Shown here in pieces: positions 16,660 through 24,558 of a stretch of 64,000 bases of DNA. The notes below the pieces were generated by a model. It had not been told where the DNA came from. It was given only the letters and a program-made list of their open reading frames with translations, and searched no databases. The stretch lies in NCBI RefSeq assembly GCF_009664835.1, contig NZ_CP045929.1, forward strand, positions 3,286,001 to 3,350,000, written 5' to 3'. The DNA is from Allosaccharopolyspora coralli. Lineage in GTDB: Bacteria; Actinomycetota; Actinomycetes; Mycobacteriales; Pseudonocardiaceae. The translations under genes and the position numbers were made by a program. Each line of letters opens with the position of its first letter. Within the stretch, counting starts at the first letter, position 1.

Positions 16660-17628
16660 ATGGGCGATACCGCTTCACGTCTGCTGCACTTGCTCTCGTT
16701 GCTGCAAGCTCGTCAACACTGGTCAGGCGCTGCGTTGGCCTGCCGTCTGGACGTCACTACCCGCACCGTGCGCGCCGACGTGGAACGGCTGCGGTCGCTG
16801 GGCTATGACATCGACGCGACGCCCGGATCGAACGGCGGATACCGGCTGCGGGCCGGAACGCGGATGCCGCCCTTGCTGCTCGACGACGACGAAGCCGTGG
16901 CGGTGGCAGTCGGTCTGCGCACTGCTGCGGCCTCCGGCGTGGACGGGGTCGGAGACCACGCGATGCGCGCTGTGGCCAAACTCGAGCAGCTCTTACCGAG
17001 CCGGTTGCGTCACCGTCTGTCCACCGTGACGGCCGTCGCCGAGACCGTGCCCGCCGAGCGAGATCCTGTTGCGTGTGACGTTCTCGCGGCGGTGGCCACC
17101 GCGTGTCACCGCAACGAGCAGTTGCGGCTGGATTACTGCGACCGGCAGCAGGAAAGCACCCGGCGACAGGTCGAACCGCACCGACTGATCCATGTCGGTG
17201 GACGCTGGTACCTGGTGGCCTACGACCTCGACCGCGCCGACTGGCGCAGCTTTCGGCTTGACCGGATCAGCCCCAAGACGCCGACCGGGCCACGTTTCGT
17301 CCCTCGTGAGCTCCCCGGCCCCGACCTGGCCACCTTCGTCACGCGCGGGCGCATGCAGGCGCTGTGGAACTATCGCGCCCGGGTCACCGTGCACGCTCCT
17401 GCCGAGACCGTCGCCGGTCGGATACCCACCGGAATCTGGACCGTGCAGCCACTCGACGCGCACGCCAGCCAACTCGACGCCGGGGCCCACACCGCCGAAC
17501 TTCTCGCCGCCTACCTCGGCGCGCTCGGACTGGACTTCTCGATCGACCCCGAACAGGCGCCCGAACTCGCCGAAGCCGCAGCAACGCTCGCCCGGCGCTA
17601 CGCAGCGGCCGCGCCTCGAACCCCTTGA
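16660..17628 (+). CDS. WYL-domain transcriptional regulator (DeoR-like HTH)
   Basis: The protein has 322 residues. Its N-terminal helix-turn-helix is HWSGAALACRLDVTTRTVRADVERLRSLGYDI, and the WYL ligand-sensing domain (about 130-220) contains RRQVEPHRLIHVGGRWYLVAYDLDRADWRSFRLDRI. A WCX extension follows, ending in a helical tail. I chose ATG 16660 because it begins the conserved MGDTASRLLHLLSLLQ. The longer frame from 16579 would cross the operator. Regulators of this type usually control the adjacent divergent gene, here an SDR, and themselves. The ligand is not predictable. It is not a CRISPR- or BREX-associated type by context. Confidence 0.88.
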   Translation: MGDTASRLLHLLSLLQARQHWSGAALACRLDVTTRTVRADVERLRSLGYDIDATPGSNGGYRLRAGTRMPPLLLDDDEAVAVAVGLRTAAASGVDGVGDHAMRAVAKLEQLLPSRLRHRLSTVTAVAETVPAERDPVACDVLAAVATACHRNEQLRLDYCDRQQESTRRQVEPHRLIHVGGRWYLVAYDLDRADWRSFRLDRISPKTPTGPRFVPRELPGPDLATFVTRGRMQALWNYRARVTVHAPAETVAGRIPTGIWTVQPLDAHASQLDAGAHTAELLAAYLGALGLDFSIDPEQAPELAEAAATLARRYAAAAPRTP

Positions 17629-17675
17629 CGCGGACCGGGAATCGGTCATTGTCGTAGCCATCGTTCCGGGTCCAC

Positions 17676-17706
17676 TTGACCTCCAGTTTGGTGGAAGTTC
17701 TAGCCT
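17676..17706 (+). promoter_or_regulatory. MerR-type promoter before MFS gene
   Basis: TTGACC, a 19-bp spacer containing an imperfect dyad, then TAGCCT. The over-long 19-bp spacer is the hallmark of promoters activated by MerR proteins. The sequence matches the promoter at 19399-19429 at about two thirds of positions, including TTCTAGC at the right end. Confidence 0.6.
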
Positions 17707-17834
17707 TTCCCGGGACTCGCACTGGGCTCTGTCCACAGGCGACCAGTAGCACTGGCACCGCGTGTCAACGTGGCGATGATACCGCTCGACCGCGCATGGA
17801 ACGGCTCGGACAGTCGACCGGAAGAAAGGCATTG

Positions 17835-19373
17835 ATGACGATGGACAGGACGCTAGTTCGGGCCGGACGGCGGGAATGGTGGGGGCTGGTGGTCCTCGGG
17901 CTGCCGACGCTGCTCGTGTCGATGGACGCGAGCATTCTGTTGTTGGCACTGCCCCGGATCAGCGCACAGCTTGATCCCTCCAGCAGCGAGCTGCTCTGGA
18001 TCGTCGACATCTACACCTTCGTCATCGCGGGCACACTGGTGACGGCAGGGACGCTCGGCGATCGCATCGGCAGGCGACGACTGCTGCTGATCGGCGCCGC
18101 GTGCTTCGCGGCAGTGTCGGTACTCGCCGCGTTCTCCACGAGCGGACTCATGCTCGTTGCCGCACGCGGCCTGCTCGGGCTCGCTGGAGCGACGCTGATG
18201 CCGTCGACCCTGGCGCTGCTGACGACGATGTTCACCGTGCCTGCACAGCGCGCGCGGGCGATCGCTGTCTGGATGAGCTGCTTTTCGGCCGGGGTCGCGC
18301 TGGGCCCGGTCGTGGGGGGATTGCTCGTTCAGTGGTTCTGGTGGGGCGCAGTGTTCCTCGCAGGCGTTCCGATCATGGCGCTGTTGTTGGTTCTGGCCCC
18401 CCGCGTCCTTCCGGAGCATCGCGAACCGAACGCGGGCCGCCTGGATCCGGCAAGCGTGCTTCTCTCGCTGATCGCAGTGATGGGTGTGATCTACGGCCTC
18501 AAGGAACTCGCGACAGGCGGCAAGGCGTCGACAGCGTTGATCGCCGTCTCGGCCGGAGTGGCTGGGGGCGTCGTGTTCGCTCGGCGCCAGCTCACCCTCG
18601 CCCAACCGCTCGTGGACCTGCGTTTGTTCGCCAACCGCATTTTCACCACTGGCATGCTCACCCTGCTGATGGGACTGCTGACCACTGCCGGGATCCAGAT
18701 CTTCGTTACCCAGTACTTGCAGATCGTGCTCGGTCTCTCGCCGTTGGCGGCGGGTGTGTGGATGGTGCCGCAGGCGCTGGCAGTCATCGTCGGTACGCAG
18801 CTGTCGCCCTGGCTCGCCGCACGGGTCCGTGTCGCCTCCATCGTGGCGGGCGGCCTCGTCGTCAGCGGGCTCGGCTTTCTCGTCCTCACGCAGATCGGCG
18901 GGACACTCGCCGTGGCGGTGGTCGTCCTCGGCAACGTCGTCATCAGCCTCGGGATCGCGCCACTCATGGCGCTGAGCGCCGAGCTCGTGGTCGGCAGCGT
19001 GCCCGAAGGCAAGACAGGGAACGCCTCCGCACTCAACGAGACCTTCGGCGAGCTCGGGGCAGCGCTCGGTGTCGCCTTGCTCGGCAGCCTGGGAACCGCG
19101 CTCTACCGCACCCGGATGGCCGACACCGCCTCCGATCTCCCTCCTGGGGCGCGCGCTGAAGCGGGCGACACGGTCGGGGGTGCGGCCGCCGTCGGCGAAC
19201 GTTTACCGGCGGACGAGGGCACGCTCGTGCTCGACGCCGCTCGGGCCGCGTTCACGGACACGGTGCAGACCGTGTCGATCGTGGCCGCCGTCGTGACCTT
19301 CGCCCTGTCCGCGCTGGTGTTCCGGGCACTTCGCGAGGTGCGAACAGAAGACCGGTCGCACGCCTTGAGCTGA
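17835..19373 (+). CDS. MFS drug exporter, 14-helix DHA2 type
   Basis: A 512-residue integral membrane protein of the EmrB/QacA group. It starts with LPTLLVSMDASILLLALPRI (DHA2 motif with Asp in helix 1), the WIVDIYTFVIAGTLVTAGTLGDRIGRRRLL motif A region, and motif C-like GVALGPVVGGLL. About 14 hydrophobic segments follow. The ATG at 17835 is preceded by GGAAGAAAGG, whereas longer frames lack a ribosome-binding site. Such pumps export cationic dyes, antiseptics or antibiotics using the proton gradient. The upstream MerR-type promoter shared with the next gene suggests inducible expression as part of a small detoxification regulon. The C-terminus is cytoplasmic. Confidence 0.87.
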   Translation: MTMDRTLVRAGRREWWGLVVLGLPTLLVSMDASILLLALPRISAQLDPSSSELLWIVDIYTFVIAGTLVTAGTLGDRIGRRRLLLIGAACFAAVSVLAAFSTSGLMLVAARGLLGLAGATLMPSTLALLTTMFTVPAQRARAIAVWMSCFSAGVALGPVVGGLLVQWFWWGAVFLAGVPIMALLLVLAPRVLPEHREPNAGRLDPASVLLSLIAVMGVIYGLKELATGGKASTALIAVSAGVAGGVVFARRQLTLAQPLVDLRLFANRIFTTGMLTLLMGLLTTAGIQIFVTQYLQIVLGLSPLAAGVWMVPQALAVIVGTQLSPWLAARVRVASIVAGGLVVSGLGFLVLTQIGGTLAVAVVVLGNVVISLGIAPLMALSAELVVGSVPEGKTGNASALNETFGELGAALGVALLGSLGTALYRTRMADTASDLPPGARAEAGDTVGGAAAVGERLPADEGTLVLDAARAAFTDTVQTVSIVAAVVTFALSALVFRALREVRTEDRSHALS

Positions 19374-19398
19374 CTCGGGGTCAAGGCCATCGCGCTCG

Positions 19399-19429
19399 TT
19401 GACTTCGAGTGCGGTTGAGCTTCTAGCGT
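19399..19429 (+). promoter_or_regulatory. MerR-type promoter before LLM oxidoreductase gene
   Basis: TTGACT, a 19-bp spacer, then TAGCGT, 35 bp before the ATG. The right end TTCTAGC and the spacing equal those of the promoter at 17676-17706, so one regulator probably serves both. Confidence 0.6.
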
Positions 19430-19463
19430 CAGGTCAACCGGGAAACACGATCCAGGGGGCGAG

Positions 19464-20297
19464 ATGACGAAGATTGACTTCGGGCCGGTGGGGGTGGCAC
19501 TGAACGTGTCAGACGACGACTCGTATGTCGCTGAGGCGGCCGAGTTGGAGACGCTCGGGTATTCGTCGGTGTGGCTGCCGGGCGGAGAGTTGGACTCGCT
19601 CGAGCGCCTCGCTGATCTCCTTGCCGCGACCAGGACTGTGCCGGTCGCGCCGGCCATCATTCCGCCCGATGTGTACGCCGACGATGCGGTGGCCGCGGTC
19701 TACGCTCGGCTCGAGCGAACCCACCCGGGGCGATTCATCGTGGGCCTAGGGAGCCCGCACCGCCCGCGACAGTTGCGGGCCCTCAACGACTATCTTGACC
19801 GACTGGACGCGGCTGACCCGCCGGTGCCGGCCGAGCGGCGCATCCTCGCAGCGTTGGGGCCCCGCAATCTCGAACTCGCCCGCGATCGGGCGGCCGGGGC
19901 GGTGCCGCTGCTCGTCACACCCGGCTACACAGCCTGGGCACGCGAGATCCTGGGTGCGGAGTCCACTTTGGTCGTCTATCAGCTCGCGGTCGCCGATACC
20001 GACCCGCACCGAGCCCGCCGAACTGCGCGCGAACCGACGCTGCGGGGACTCCTCGGCGTGGGCGGGTATGCGGACAACGCGCGACGGATGGGGTTCAGCG
20101 ATCAGGACATCGCCGAGCTCAGCGACCGGCTCGTCGACGGGCTGATCGGTTGGGGCGACGAAACGGCGATCGCCGGGCGTGTACAGGACCATCTGAACAG
20201 CGGCGCCGACCACGTGGTGCTCGGCGACGACGACCAGCCCGGTGCGATCGAAGTGGCACGGCAACTCGCTCCCCGGTTGGCGAAGACGGCCGGGTGA
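19464..20297 (+). CDS. LLM-class F420-dependent oxidoreductase
   Basis: The 277-residue luciferase-like (TIM-barrel) protein belongs to the actinobacterial TIGR03620-like group. It has LGYSSVWLPGGELDSLERLADLLAATRTVPVAPAI, RTHPGRFIVGLGSPHRPRQ, and RILAALGPRNLELARDRAAGAVPLLVTPGYT near the cofactor site. A GWGDE..I..RVQDHLNSGADHVVL end completes it. Members use reduced F420 rather than FMN. The substrate is unknown. It lies 90 bp after an MFS exporter and ahead of a Ddn-like F420 reductase and a MerR regulator, and its own promoter is MerR-like. ATG 19464 follows GGGGGCGAG. A role in detoxifying the compound sensed by the MerR protein is an inference. Confidence 0.82.
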   Translation: MTKIDFGPVGVALNVSDDDSYVAEAAELETLGYSSVWLPGGELDSLERLADLLAATRTVPVAPAIIPPDVYADDAVAAVYARLERTHPGRFIVGLGSPHRPRQLRALNDYLDRLDAADPPVPAERRILAALGPRNLELARDRAAGAVPLLVTPGYTAWAREILGAESTLVVYQLAVADTDPHRARRTAREPTLRGLLGVGGYADNARRMGFSDQDIAELSDRLVDGLIGWGDETAIAGRVQDHLNSGADHVVLGDDDQPGAIEVARQLAPRLAKTAG

Positions 20298-20381
20298 ACA
20301 CGTTCGGGTTGTGGCCTGTCCTCAACCTCGACCGTTCGGCCCAGACGAGCGAGTGGACCACCCGTGGGTCGCCGCTGTGGA

Positions 20382-20412
20382 TTGACCTTGACACTAATGT
20401 CAGGGCGTTAAC
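20382..20412 (+). promoter_or_regulatory. MerR-type promoter with strong dyad before ddn-merR pair
   Basis: TTGACC, a 19-bp spacer, then GTTAAC, ending 8 bp before the ATG at 20421. Centred in it is the near-perfect dyad CCTTGACA-ctaa-TGTCAGGG. The transcript probably starts at or next to the ATG (leaderless). Confidence 0.7.
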
Positions 20413-20420
20413 TTGGCCCG

Positions 20421-20915
20421 ATGGGCGCTCAGATCAACAGCTGGGACGACCGCATCGTCGCCGAGTTTCGAGCCCATGGCGGGTACGTGGAGTGGAGCAG
20501 TGAGGACGACCTCGCTGCGGGGCGCCCGATCCCGCCTCGGCCGCCGGGTTTCGACCAGCGCCAGGGTGTGCCGATCATCCTGGTACACCACATCGGAGCC
20601 AAGACCGGGCGTCAGCGGGTGAACCCGATGATGTACCAGTCAGTCGGGAACGCGTTCGCCGTCTTCGCCACCTACGGTGGCAGTCCGCGCCATCCGGGGT
20701 GGTTTCGCAATCTGTTGGCGCACCCCCGGACCACGGTCGAGGTGGACGGGCAAAGCGTCCCGGTTCTCGCTCGGGTCACCGAGGGTGCGGAGCGTGAGCG
20801 AATCTGGGGCCGACAGGTCGCGTTCATGCCGGCGTTCGCAGAGTTCGAGGCAGCCGCGGCCAGGCAGATCCCGGTTGTCGTGTTGGAACGTCTTCAGCAC
20901 CATCCGAGACTATGA
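20421..20915 (+). CDS. Nitroreductase/deazaflavin-dependent oxidoreductase (Ddn-like)
   Basis: The 164-residue split-barrel protein is of the F420-dependent nitroreductase (Ddn/FDOR-A) family. It contains VPIILVHHIGAKTGRQRVNPMMYQ, FAVFATYGGSPRHPGWFRNLLAHPRTTVEVDG, and an FAEFEAAAARQIPVVVLERL C-terminus, the standard family blocks including the phosphate-binding GAKTGR and PGWFRNL. Family members reduce quinones, nitroimidazoles and enoates with F420H2. The ATG start is only a few bases from the predicted transcription start. The stop overlaps the MerR gene by 4 bp, so reductase and regulator form an operon. It may reduce the inducer of that regulator. Confidence 0.87.
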   Translation: MGAQINSWDDRIVAEFRAHGGYVEWSSEDDLAAGRPIPPRPPGFDQRQGVPIILVHHIGAKTGRQRVNPMMYQSVGNAFAVFATYGGSPRHPGWFRNLLAHPRTTVEVDGQSVPVLARVTEGAERERIWGRQVAFMPAFAEFEAAAARQIPVVVLERLQHHPRL

Positions 20916-21331
20916 CTGCACTGCCCGACCACGGTTGCTCGAGCGCCGACGACGAGAGCCACGAGATCAAGATCGGTGAGCTCGCTCGCCGCACCGGGGT
21001 CAGCACCCGCTCGCTCCGGTACTACGAACAGCGCGGCCTGCTGACCGCGCGCCGCGACCACAACGGATACCGTCGCTACAGCACCGACGCCGTCGACCTT
21101 GTGCTCAACCTGCGTCGTCTGCTCAAGTCTGGCCTGTCTGTGGCCGACGTCCACCGATTCGGGTCGTGCGTCGCGAGTCCTGACCTCGATTCGACTCCGT
21201 GTGTACCGGCGCTGGCGGTGTACGAGCAGCGACTCCGCACCCTCGACGAGCAGATCGCCACCCTCACTCATCTTCGCCACAACCTTGCCGCACACACCGA
21301 ACACCTGCGTGCGCGGATCGAGGCCGAATGA
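20912..21331 (+). CDS. MerR-family transcriptional regulator
   Basis: The 139-residue protein has a winged-helix N-terminal domain (IKIGELARRTGVSTRSLRYYEQRGLLTARRDHNGYRRYSTDAV, about 20-62). A long dimerisation coiled coil follows (VYEQRLRTLDEQIATLTHLRHNLAAHTEHL). Between them sits a short segment with two cysteines (FGSCVASPDLDSTPCVPAL), which could sense thiols, metals or electrophiles. MerR proteins twist promoters with 19-bp spacers, and such a promoter stands in front of this two-gene operon, so autoregulation is likely. The dyads before the MFS and LLM genes have the same architecture but a different core sequence. Whether the same protein binds them is open. Confidence 0.9.
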   Translation: MTALPDHGCSSADDESHEIKIGELARRTGVSTRSLRYYEQRGLLTARRDHNGYRRYSTDAVDLVLNLRRLLKSGLSVADVHRFGSCVASPDLDSTPCVPALAVYEQRLRTLDEQIATLTHLRHNLAAHTEHLRARIEAE

Positions 21332-21354
21332 TCCTTTCGGAGCGGCCGATCGAG

Positions 21355-21579
21355 TCAGCGCCAGGGCGTGACCAGGTCGGTGAGGGTGTCTGTCAGGGCG
21401 GCCATGAGCAATGGCCCGAACGTGATGCGTCGGACGCCGGCGGCTCGGAGTTGGTCGAACGAGCCTGAGGGAGCGCCGTCCACCGGGTGCGCGGTGACGT
21501 TGACGGGGCCGGTGCGTGGTGGACGAACGGGAGCGTATCCACGACCTTTCACGCACACCACCCCACCGCTGCCGTTCAT
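21355..21579 (-). pseudogene. C-terminal remnant of PEP mutase/isocitrate-lyase family protein
   Basis: The last ~50 codons (TGPVNVTAHPVDGAPSGSFDQLRAAGVRRITFGPLLMAALTDTL) match the C-terminal end of phosphoenolpyruvate mutase/isocitrate lyase superfamily enzymes, where the 'PVNV' strand and 'GV.R.S.GP' strand close the barrel. The catalytic front of the barrel (about 200 residues) is absent. The first ~25 codons look unrelated. The ATG overlaps the stop of the adjacent monooxygenase gene (ATGA), so a short coupled peptide could still be made, but not a functional enzyme. It is probably a deletion relic. Confidence 0.5.
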
Positions 21580-21878
21580 GCTGCGTCGTCCCCGGTCAGC
21601 GACCGCATGTCGGCGACGTCGTACTCGGTGACCGATGCCGCGAGGATGGCGTTGCTCTGGTCGTCGCCGGGGCCGTCGCCGCGGAAGGCCTCGACCGCCG
21701 CTCGCGTTTCCCAGCGCTCGAAGACGTTGATGCGGCCGGGGTCGAGCAGGTCGGCGGTGATGGCGAAGTCGAGGCAGCCGGTTGCCTGCCGTGCCTGTTC
21801 GACCACGGCCACGCAGCCCGCGAGGTAGCTCTCGCGCTGCTGGGGCTCGACGGTGATGTGTCCTGCGACGATGACCAT
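21576..21878 (-). CDS. Antibiotic biosynthesis monooxygenase (ABM) domain protein
   Basis: The 100-residue single ABM-domain protein has a ferredoxin-like fold of the YgiN type. It contains VIVAGHITVEPQQRESYLAGCVAVVEQARQATGCLDFAITADLLDPGRINVFERWETRAAVEAFRG. The length and the 'E.W.....l..f' pattern are typical. Such proteins act on quinones or polyketides without cofactor, or serve as small stress proteins. The start is supported by GAGGAG upstream. It is coupled to a decayed PEP-mutase-type remnant downstream and lies opposite the MerR operon. The partner substrate is unknown. Confidence 0.8.
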   Translation of the reverse strand: MVIVAGHITVEPQQRESYLAGCVAVVEQARQATGCLDFAITADLLDPGRINVFERWETRAAVEAFRGDGPGDDQSNAILAASVTEYDVADMRSLTGDDAA

Positions 21879-22071
21879 GGGCGTGCTCCTCGGAGGTCGG
21901 GTCTCATGGCGGCGTGCTGGTGTAGACGCTCAGGTCACGTCGAGCTCATCGGGCTCCGCACGAGTCCGATCGCCTTTCAGTCAGCCCGGCGCGCATGCGG
22001 TTATCGTGGAGAGTAACCGGCCCGACACGCCGGGTGGCCGAGTTCGACGAGGGCGTCGGTGAGGAGTGGCG

Positions 22072-22299
22072 ATGCAGGACGACGTGTTCCACCGCCGCTG
22101 GGCGGTGACGGAGGACGAACTGCTGCAGATGCTCTGGCGATGCCACGCGGGCGAGAGCCCGGACGTGGTGCTGCTGGAACTGCACGCCCGCGACCGGGAT
22201 GCGCCTGCTGGCCGAATGCGGTCGAACAGCAGGGCGCCGAGGACGACTCGCCATTTTCACCACGACCGCAATCGCCACCGGCGCTACGCCGACCGCTGA
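22072..22299 (+). CDS. Small hypothetical protein, possibly frameshifted at its end
   Basis: The first ~42 residues (MQDDVFHRRWAVTEDELLQMLWRCHAGESPDVVLLELHARD) look like a compact conserved actinobacterial small protein with even acidic/aromatic composition. ATG 22072 has GAGGAG at a good distance. After HARD the frame turns arginine/proline-rich (APAGRMRSNSRAPRTTRHFHHDR), which looks like out-of-frame sequence. One other frame there reads NAVEQQGAEDDS, a more natural acidic end. A +1/-1 error or an authentic frameshift near 22190-22220 is possible. No function is known to me. A hairpin of the TGGTCCG family follows the stop. Confidence 0.5.
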   Translation: MQDDVFHRRWAVTEDELLQMLWRCHAGESPDVVLLELHARDRDAPAGRMRSNSRAPRTTRHFHHDRNRHRRYADR

Positions 22300-22311
22300 G
22301 AACGCATTGTG

Positions 22312-22344
22312 AAACTGGGGTGGTCCGTACTGCCGCCCCGGTTT
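22312..22344 (+). terminator. Hairpin with TGGTCCG...CCGCCCC apex
   Basis: AAACTGGGGTGG pairs with CCGCCCCGGTTT around TCCGTACTG, an 11-12 bp stem with two mismatches, 12 bp after a stop codon. Its apex is shared with the hairpin at 28418-28455 although the outer stem differs. Confidence 0.55.
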
Positions 22345-22445
22345 CGGAGGCTGCCGGGAGACCCGGAGATCGCATTCGCCGGACGGTGCGACACCGTGCC
22401 GGATACCGTGGCCGCAGAGACCGCGACCTACGGAGACCGTGATCG

Positions 22446-23201
22446 ATGAAGAACCTCCTGGCAGGAACCCGTGCGCTCGTTACGGGGTTCGGCACGATCG
22501 TGCGGTCGCCGCGCATGCTGCTACTCGGCGCGTTGCCCGCGCTCATCACCTCCGTGCTGTTGCTGGGTCTGCTGGGGATGTTGGCGTACTTCGCCGGTGA
22601 CATCGTGACGTCGCTGACCCCGTTCGCCGACGGCTTCTCGGAGGGCGTGCGCGACGCGATCCGGGTCCTCGCCGCGGTCGCCCTCGTCGGTGCCGCTGCG
22701 GTGGCGGGGTCGCTGTCGTTCATCGCGCTCACGCTGCTCATCGGCGGCCCGTTCTACGAGACCATCGCCGAACGCACCGAGCGTCAACTCGGCCTCGACA
22801 CCCACGACGACGGGTCGGGGACGCTGCGCTCGCTCGGCCGCGGCGTCCGGGACTCCCTGAAGCTCGTGGTGATCGCCGCGCTCGGGACGGTCGTGCTGTT
22901 CGTCATCGGGTTCGTTCCCGTGGTCGGTCAGGCCATCGCATTGGTCCTCGCGGCGCTCTTCGGGGCCTGGGTGATCAGTCTGGAGATGATCGGACTCGTT
23001 TTCCAGCGGCGTGGCCTGCGTCTCGGTGATCGACACCGTGCGCTGCGACGGAACAAGGCGGTCGTGGTCGGCTTCGGGGTGCCCACCTACGTGCTGTGTT
23101 TGGTGCCGGTCGTGCAGCTCATCGCGATCCCGTCCGCGGTCGTCGGCGGAACGCTGCTCGCGCACCGTTTCCTCGGGCCTGCGCCCGATCAGCCGAGCTG
23201 A
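22446..23201 (+). CDS. EI24-domain membrane protein (CysZ-like fold)
   Basis: The 251-residue polytopic protein is of the EI24/CysZ superfamily. It has the start LLAGTRALVTGFGTIVRSPRMLLLGALPALIT, a helical pair with SFIALTLLIGGPFYETIAERTER, GLGVRDSLKLVV-type repeats, and an end of PSAVVGGTLLAHRFLG. E. coli CysZ imports sulfate; actinobacterial EI24 proteins are mostly uncharacterised. About six membrane segments can be drawn. It is transcribed toward the M20 amidohydrolase gene with a 30-bp gap, so the two may share a transcript, although no functional link is evident. No key motif is missing. Confidence 0.85.
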   Translation: MKNLLAGTRALVTGFGTIVRSPRMLLLGALPALITSVLLLGLLGMLAYFAGDIVTSLTPFADGFSEGVRDAIRVLAAVALVGAAAVAGSLSFIALTLLIGGPFYETIAERTERQLGLDTHDDGSGTLRSLGRGVRDSLKLVVIAALGTVVLFVIGFVPVVGQAIALVLAALFGAWVISLEMIGLVFQRRGLRLGDRHRALRRNKAVVVGFGVPTYVLCLVPVVQLIAIPSAVVGGTLLAHRFLGPAPDQPS

Positions 23202-23233
23202 CGGTGCCGTCCTGTCGGGATTACGGTGGCGTG

Positions 23234-24553
23234 GTGACCACTCATGAACCGGTGCCGCCCGACGATTCGTACCTGAAAGCCGTCATCGAGCGGACCGCGA
23301 ACGCGGTCGCCGAGGCCGAGCCGCCGACATCACCGCACGACGGTTCCGACACGGACACCCGCGCCGAGGTCGAGCGGTGGATCCAGGCCCACGGCAGCGA
23401 CCTGCTGACCCTCAGCCACGCCCTGCACGCCGACCCCGAGGAAGGGTTCGACGAGCACCGGTCGGTGCAGCGGGTCGTCGGCCTGCTCGGTCAGCACGGG
23501 CACGAACCGGAAGTCGGGCTCGCTGGTCTGCCCACCGCGTTCCGCGCGACCTCCGGCAGCAGCGGTCCGCACGTGGCGGTGCTCGCCGAGTACGACGCGC
23601 TGCCCGGGATCGGCCACGGTTGCGGACACAACATCATCTGTGCGGGTGGAGTCGGCGGGTTCCTCGCCTCGGCCGGTGTCGCCGAGCGGCTCGGCGGCCG
23701 GATCAGCCTGGTCGGGACCCCGGCCGAAGAAGGCGGCGGTGGTAAGGAAACGCTGGCGCGCCAAGGGGTTTTCGACGACGTCGACGCGGTCGTCATGGTG
23801 CACCCGTTCTCGCACGACATCGCCACGCACCCGTTCCTCGGCCGGCGCCAGGTCGAGATCGTTTTCCACGGGGTCGCCGCCCACGCGTCGGCGCAGCCGT
23901 TCATGGGACGCAACGCGCTCGACGCCGCCGTCGCGACCTACCAAGGCATCGCGGCGTTGCGGCAACACCTGCCCTCGACCGACCGTGTCCACGGGATCTT
24001 CACCGACGGCGGCGCACGCCCGAACGTCGTGCCGGACAGGGCCGCGCTGCAGTTCTACCTGCGCTCCGCCGAGCCCGCGCCGTTGAAGGACCTCGCACGG
24101 CGGATCGAGGCGGTCGCGCGGGGCGCGGCCGAGATGACCGGCTGCGGCGTCGAACTGGTGTGGGACGAGCAGCCCGCCTACCTGCCGATCCGGCACAACG
24201 AGGCACTCGCGGCTCGGTGGGCGAGCCACCAGCGCACGCGGGGCCGGACGGCGCTGCCTCGGGGAGTGGTGCCGGAGTCCCTCACGGGCTCCACGGACCT
24301 CGGCAACCTCAGTTTCCGGATGCCCGCCATCCACCCGATGATCGGCCTCGACGGCGACGGTTTGTCCTTGCACACCGTCGAGTTCGCCGACGCCGCCGGG
24401 TCGGCGAGCGGGGACAGGGCGGTCGAGGACGCGGCGCTCGGGCTGGCGATGACCACAGTGGACTACCTCGCCGACGCCAAGCTACGCGAGGCGGTCCACG
24501 CCGAGTTCGACGCCGCGGGCGGCCCCCTCGACGTCCCCAGCTTCTTCGCCTGA
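23234..24553 (+). CDS. M20-family amidohydrolase (AbgB/PepM20D-like)
   Basis: The product has 439 residues. The metal site is seen in EYDALPGIGHGCGHN (Asp, His), GTPAEEGGGGK (catalytic Glu-Glu) and MVHPFSHD. A dimerisation domain contains FHGVAAHASAQPFMGRNALDAAV. These are features of the M20D amidohydrolases that remove an acyl or aminobenzoyl group from amino acids. The start is GTG 23231 or 23234, because the earlier frame codes arginine-rich nonsense. An AbgT-type transporter lies 1.5 kb downstream, which suggests cleavage of N-acyl or p-aminobenzoyl-glutamate-like compounds. However, a convergent ribokinase gene separates the two. A large repeat array follows its stop. Confidence 0.85.
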   Translation: MTTHEPVPPDDSYLKAVIERTANAVAEAEPPTSPHDGSDTDTRAEVERWIQAHGSDLLTLSHALHADPEEGFDEHRSVQRVVGLLGQHGHEPEVGLAGLPTAFRATSGSSGPHVAVLAEYDALPGIGHGCGHNIICAGGVGGFLASAGVAERLGGRISLVGTPAEEGGGGKETLARQGVFDDVDAVVMVHPFSHDIATHPFLGRRQVEIVFHGVAAHASAQPFMGRNALDAAVATYQGIAALRQHLPSTDRVHGIFTDGGARPNVVPDRAALQFYLRSAEPAPLKDLARRIEAVARGAAEMTGCGVELVWDEQPAYLPIRHNEALAARWASHQRTRGRTALPRGVVPESLTGSTDLGNLSFRMPAIHPMIGLDGDGLSLHTVEFADAAGSASGDRAVEDAALGLAMTTVDYLADAKLREAVHAEFDAAGGPLDVPSFFA

Positions 24554-24558
24554 CAACG

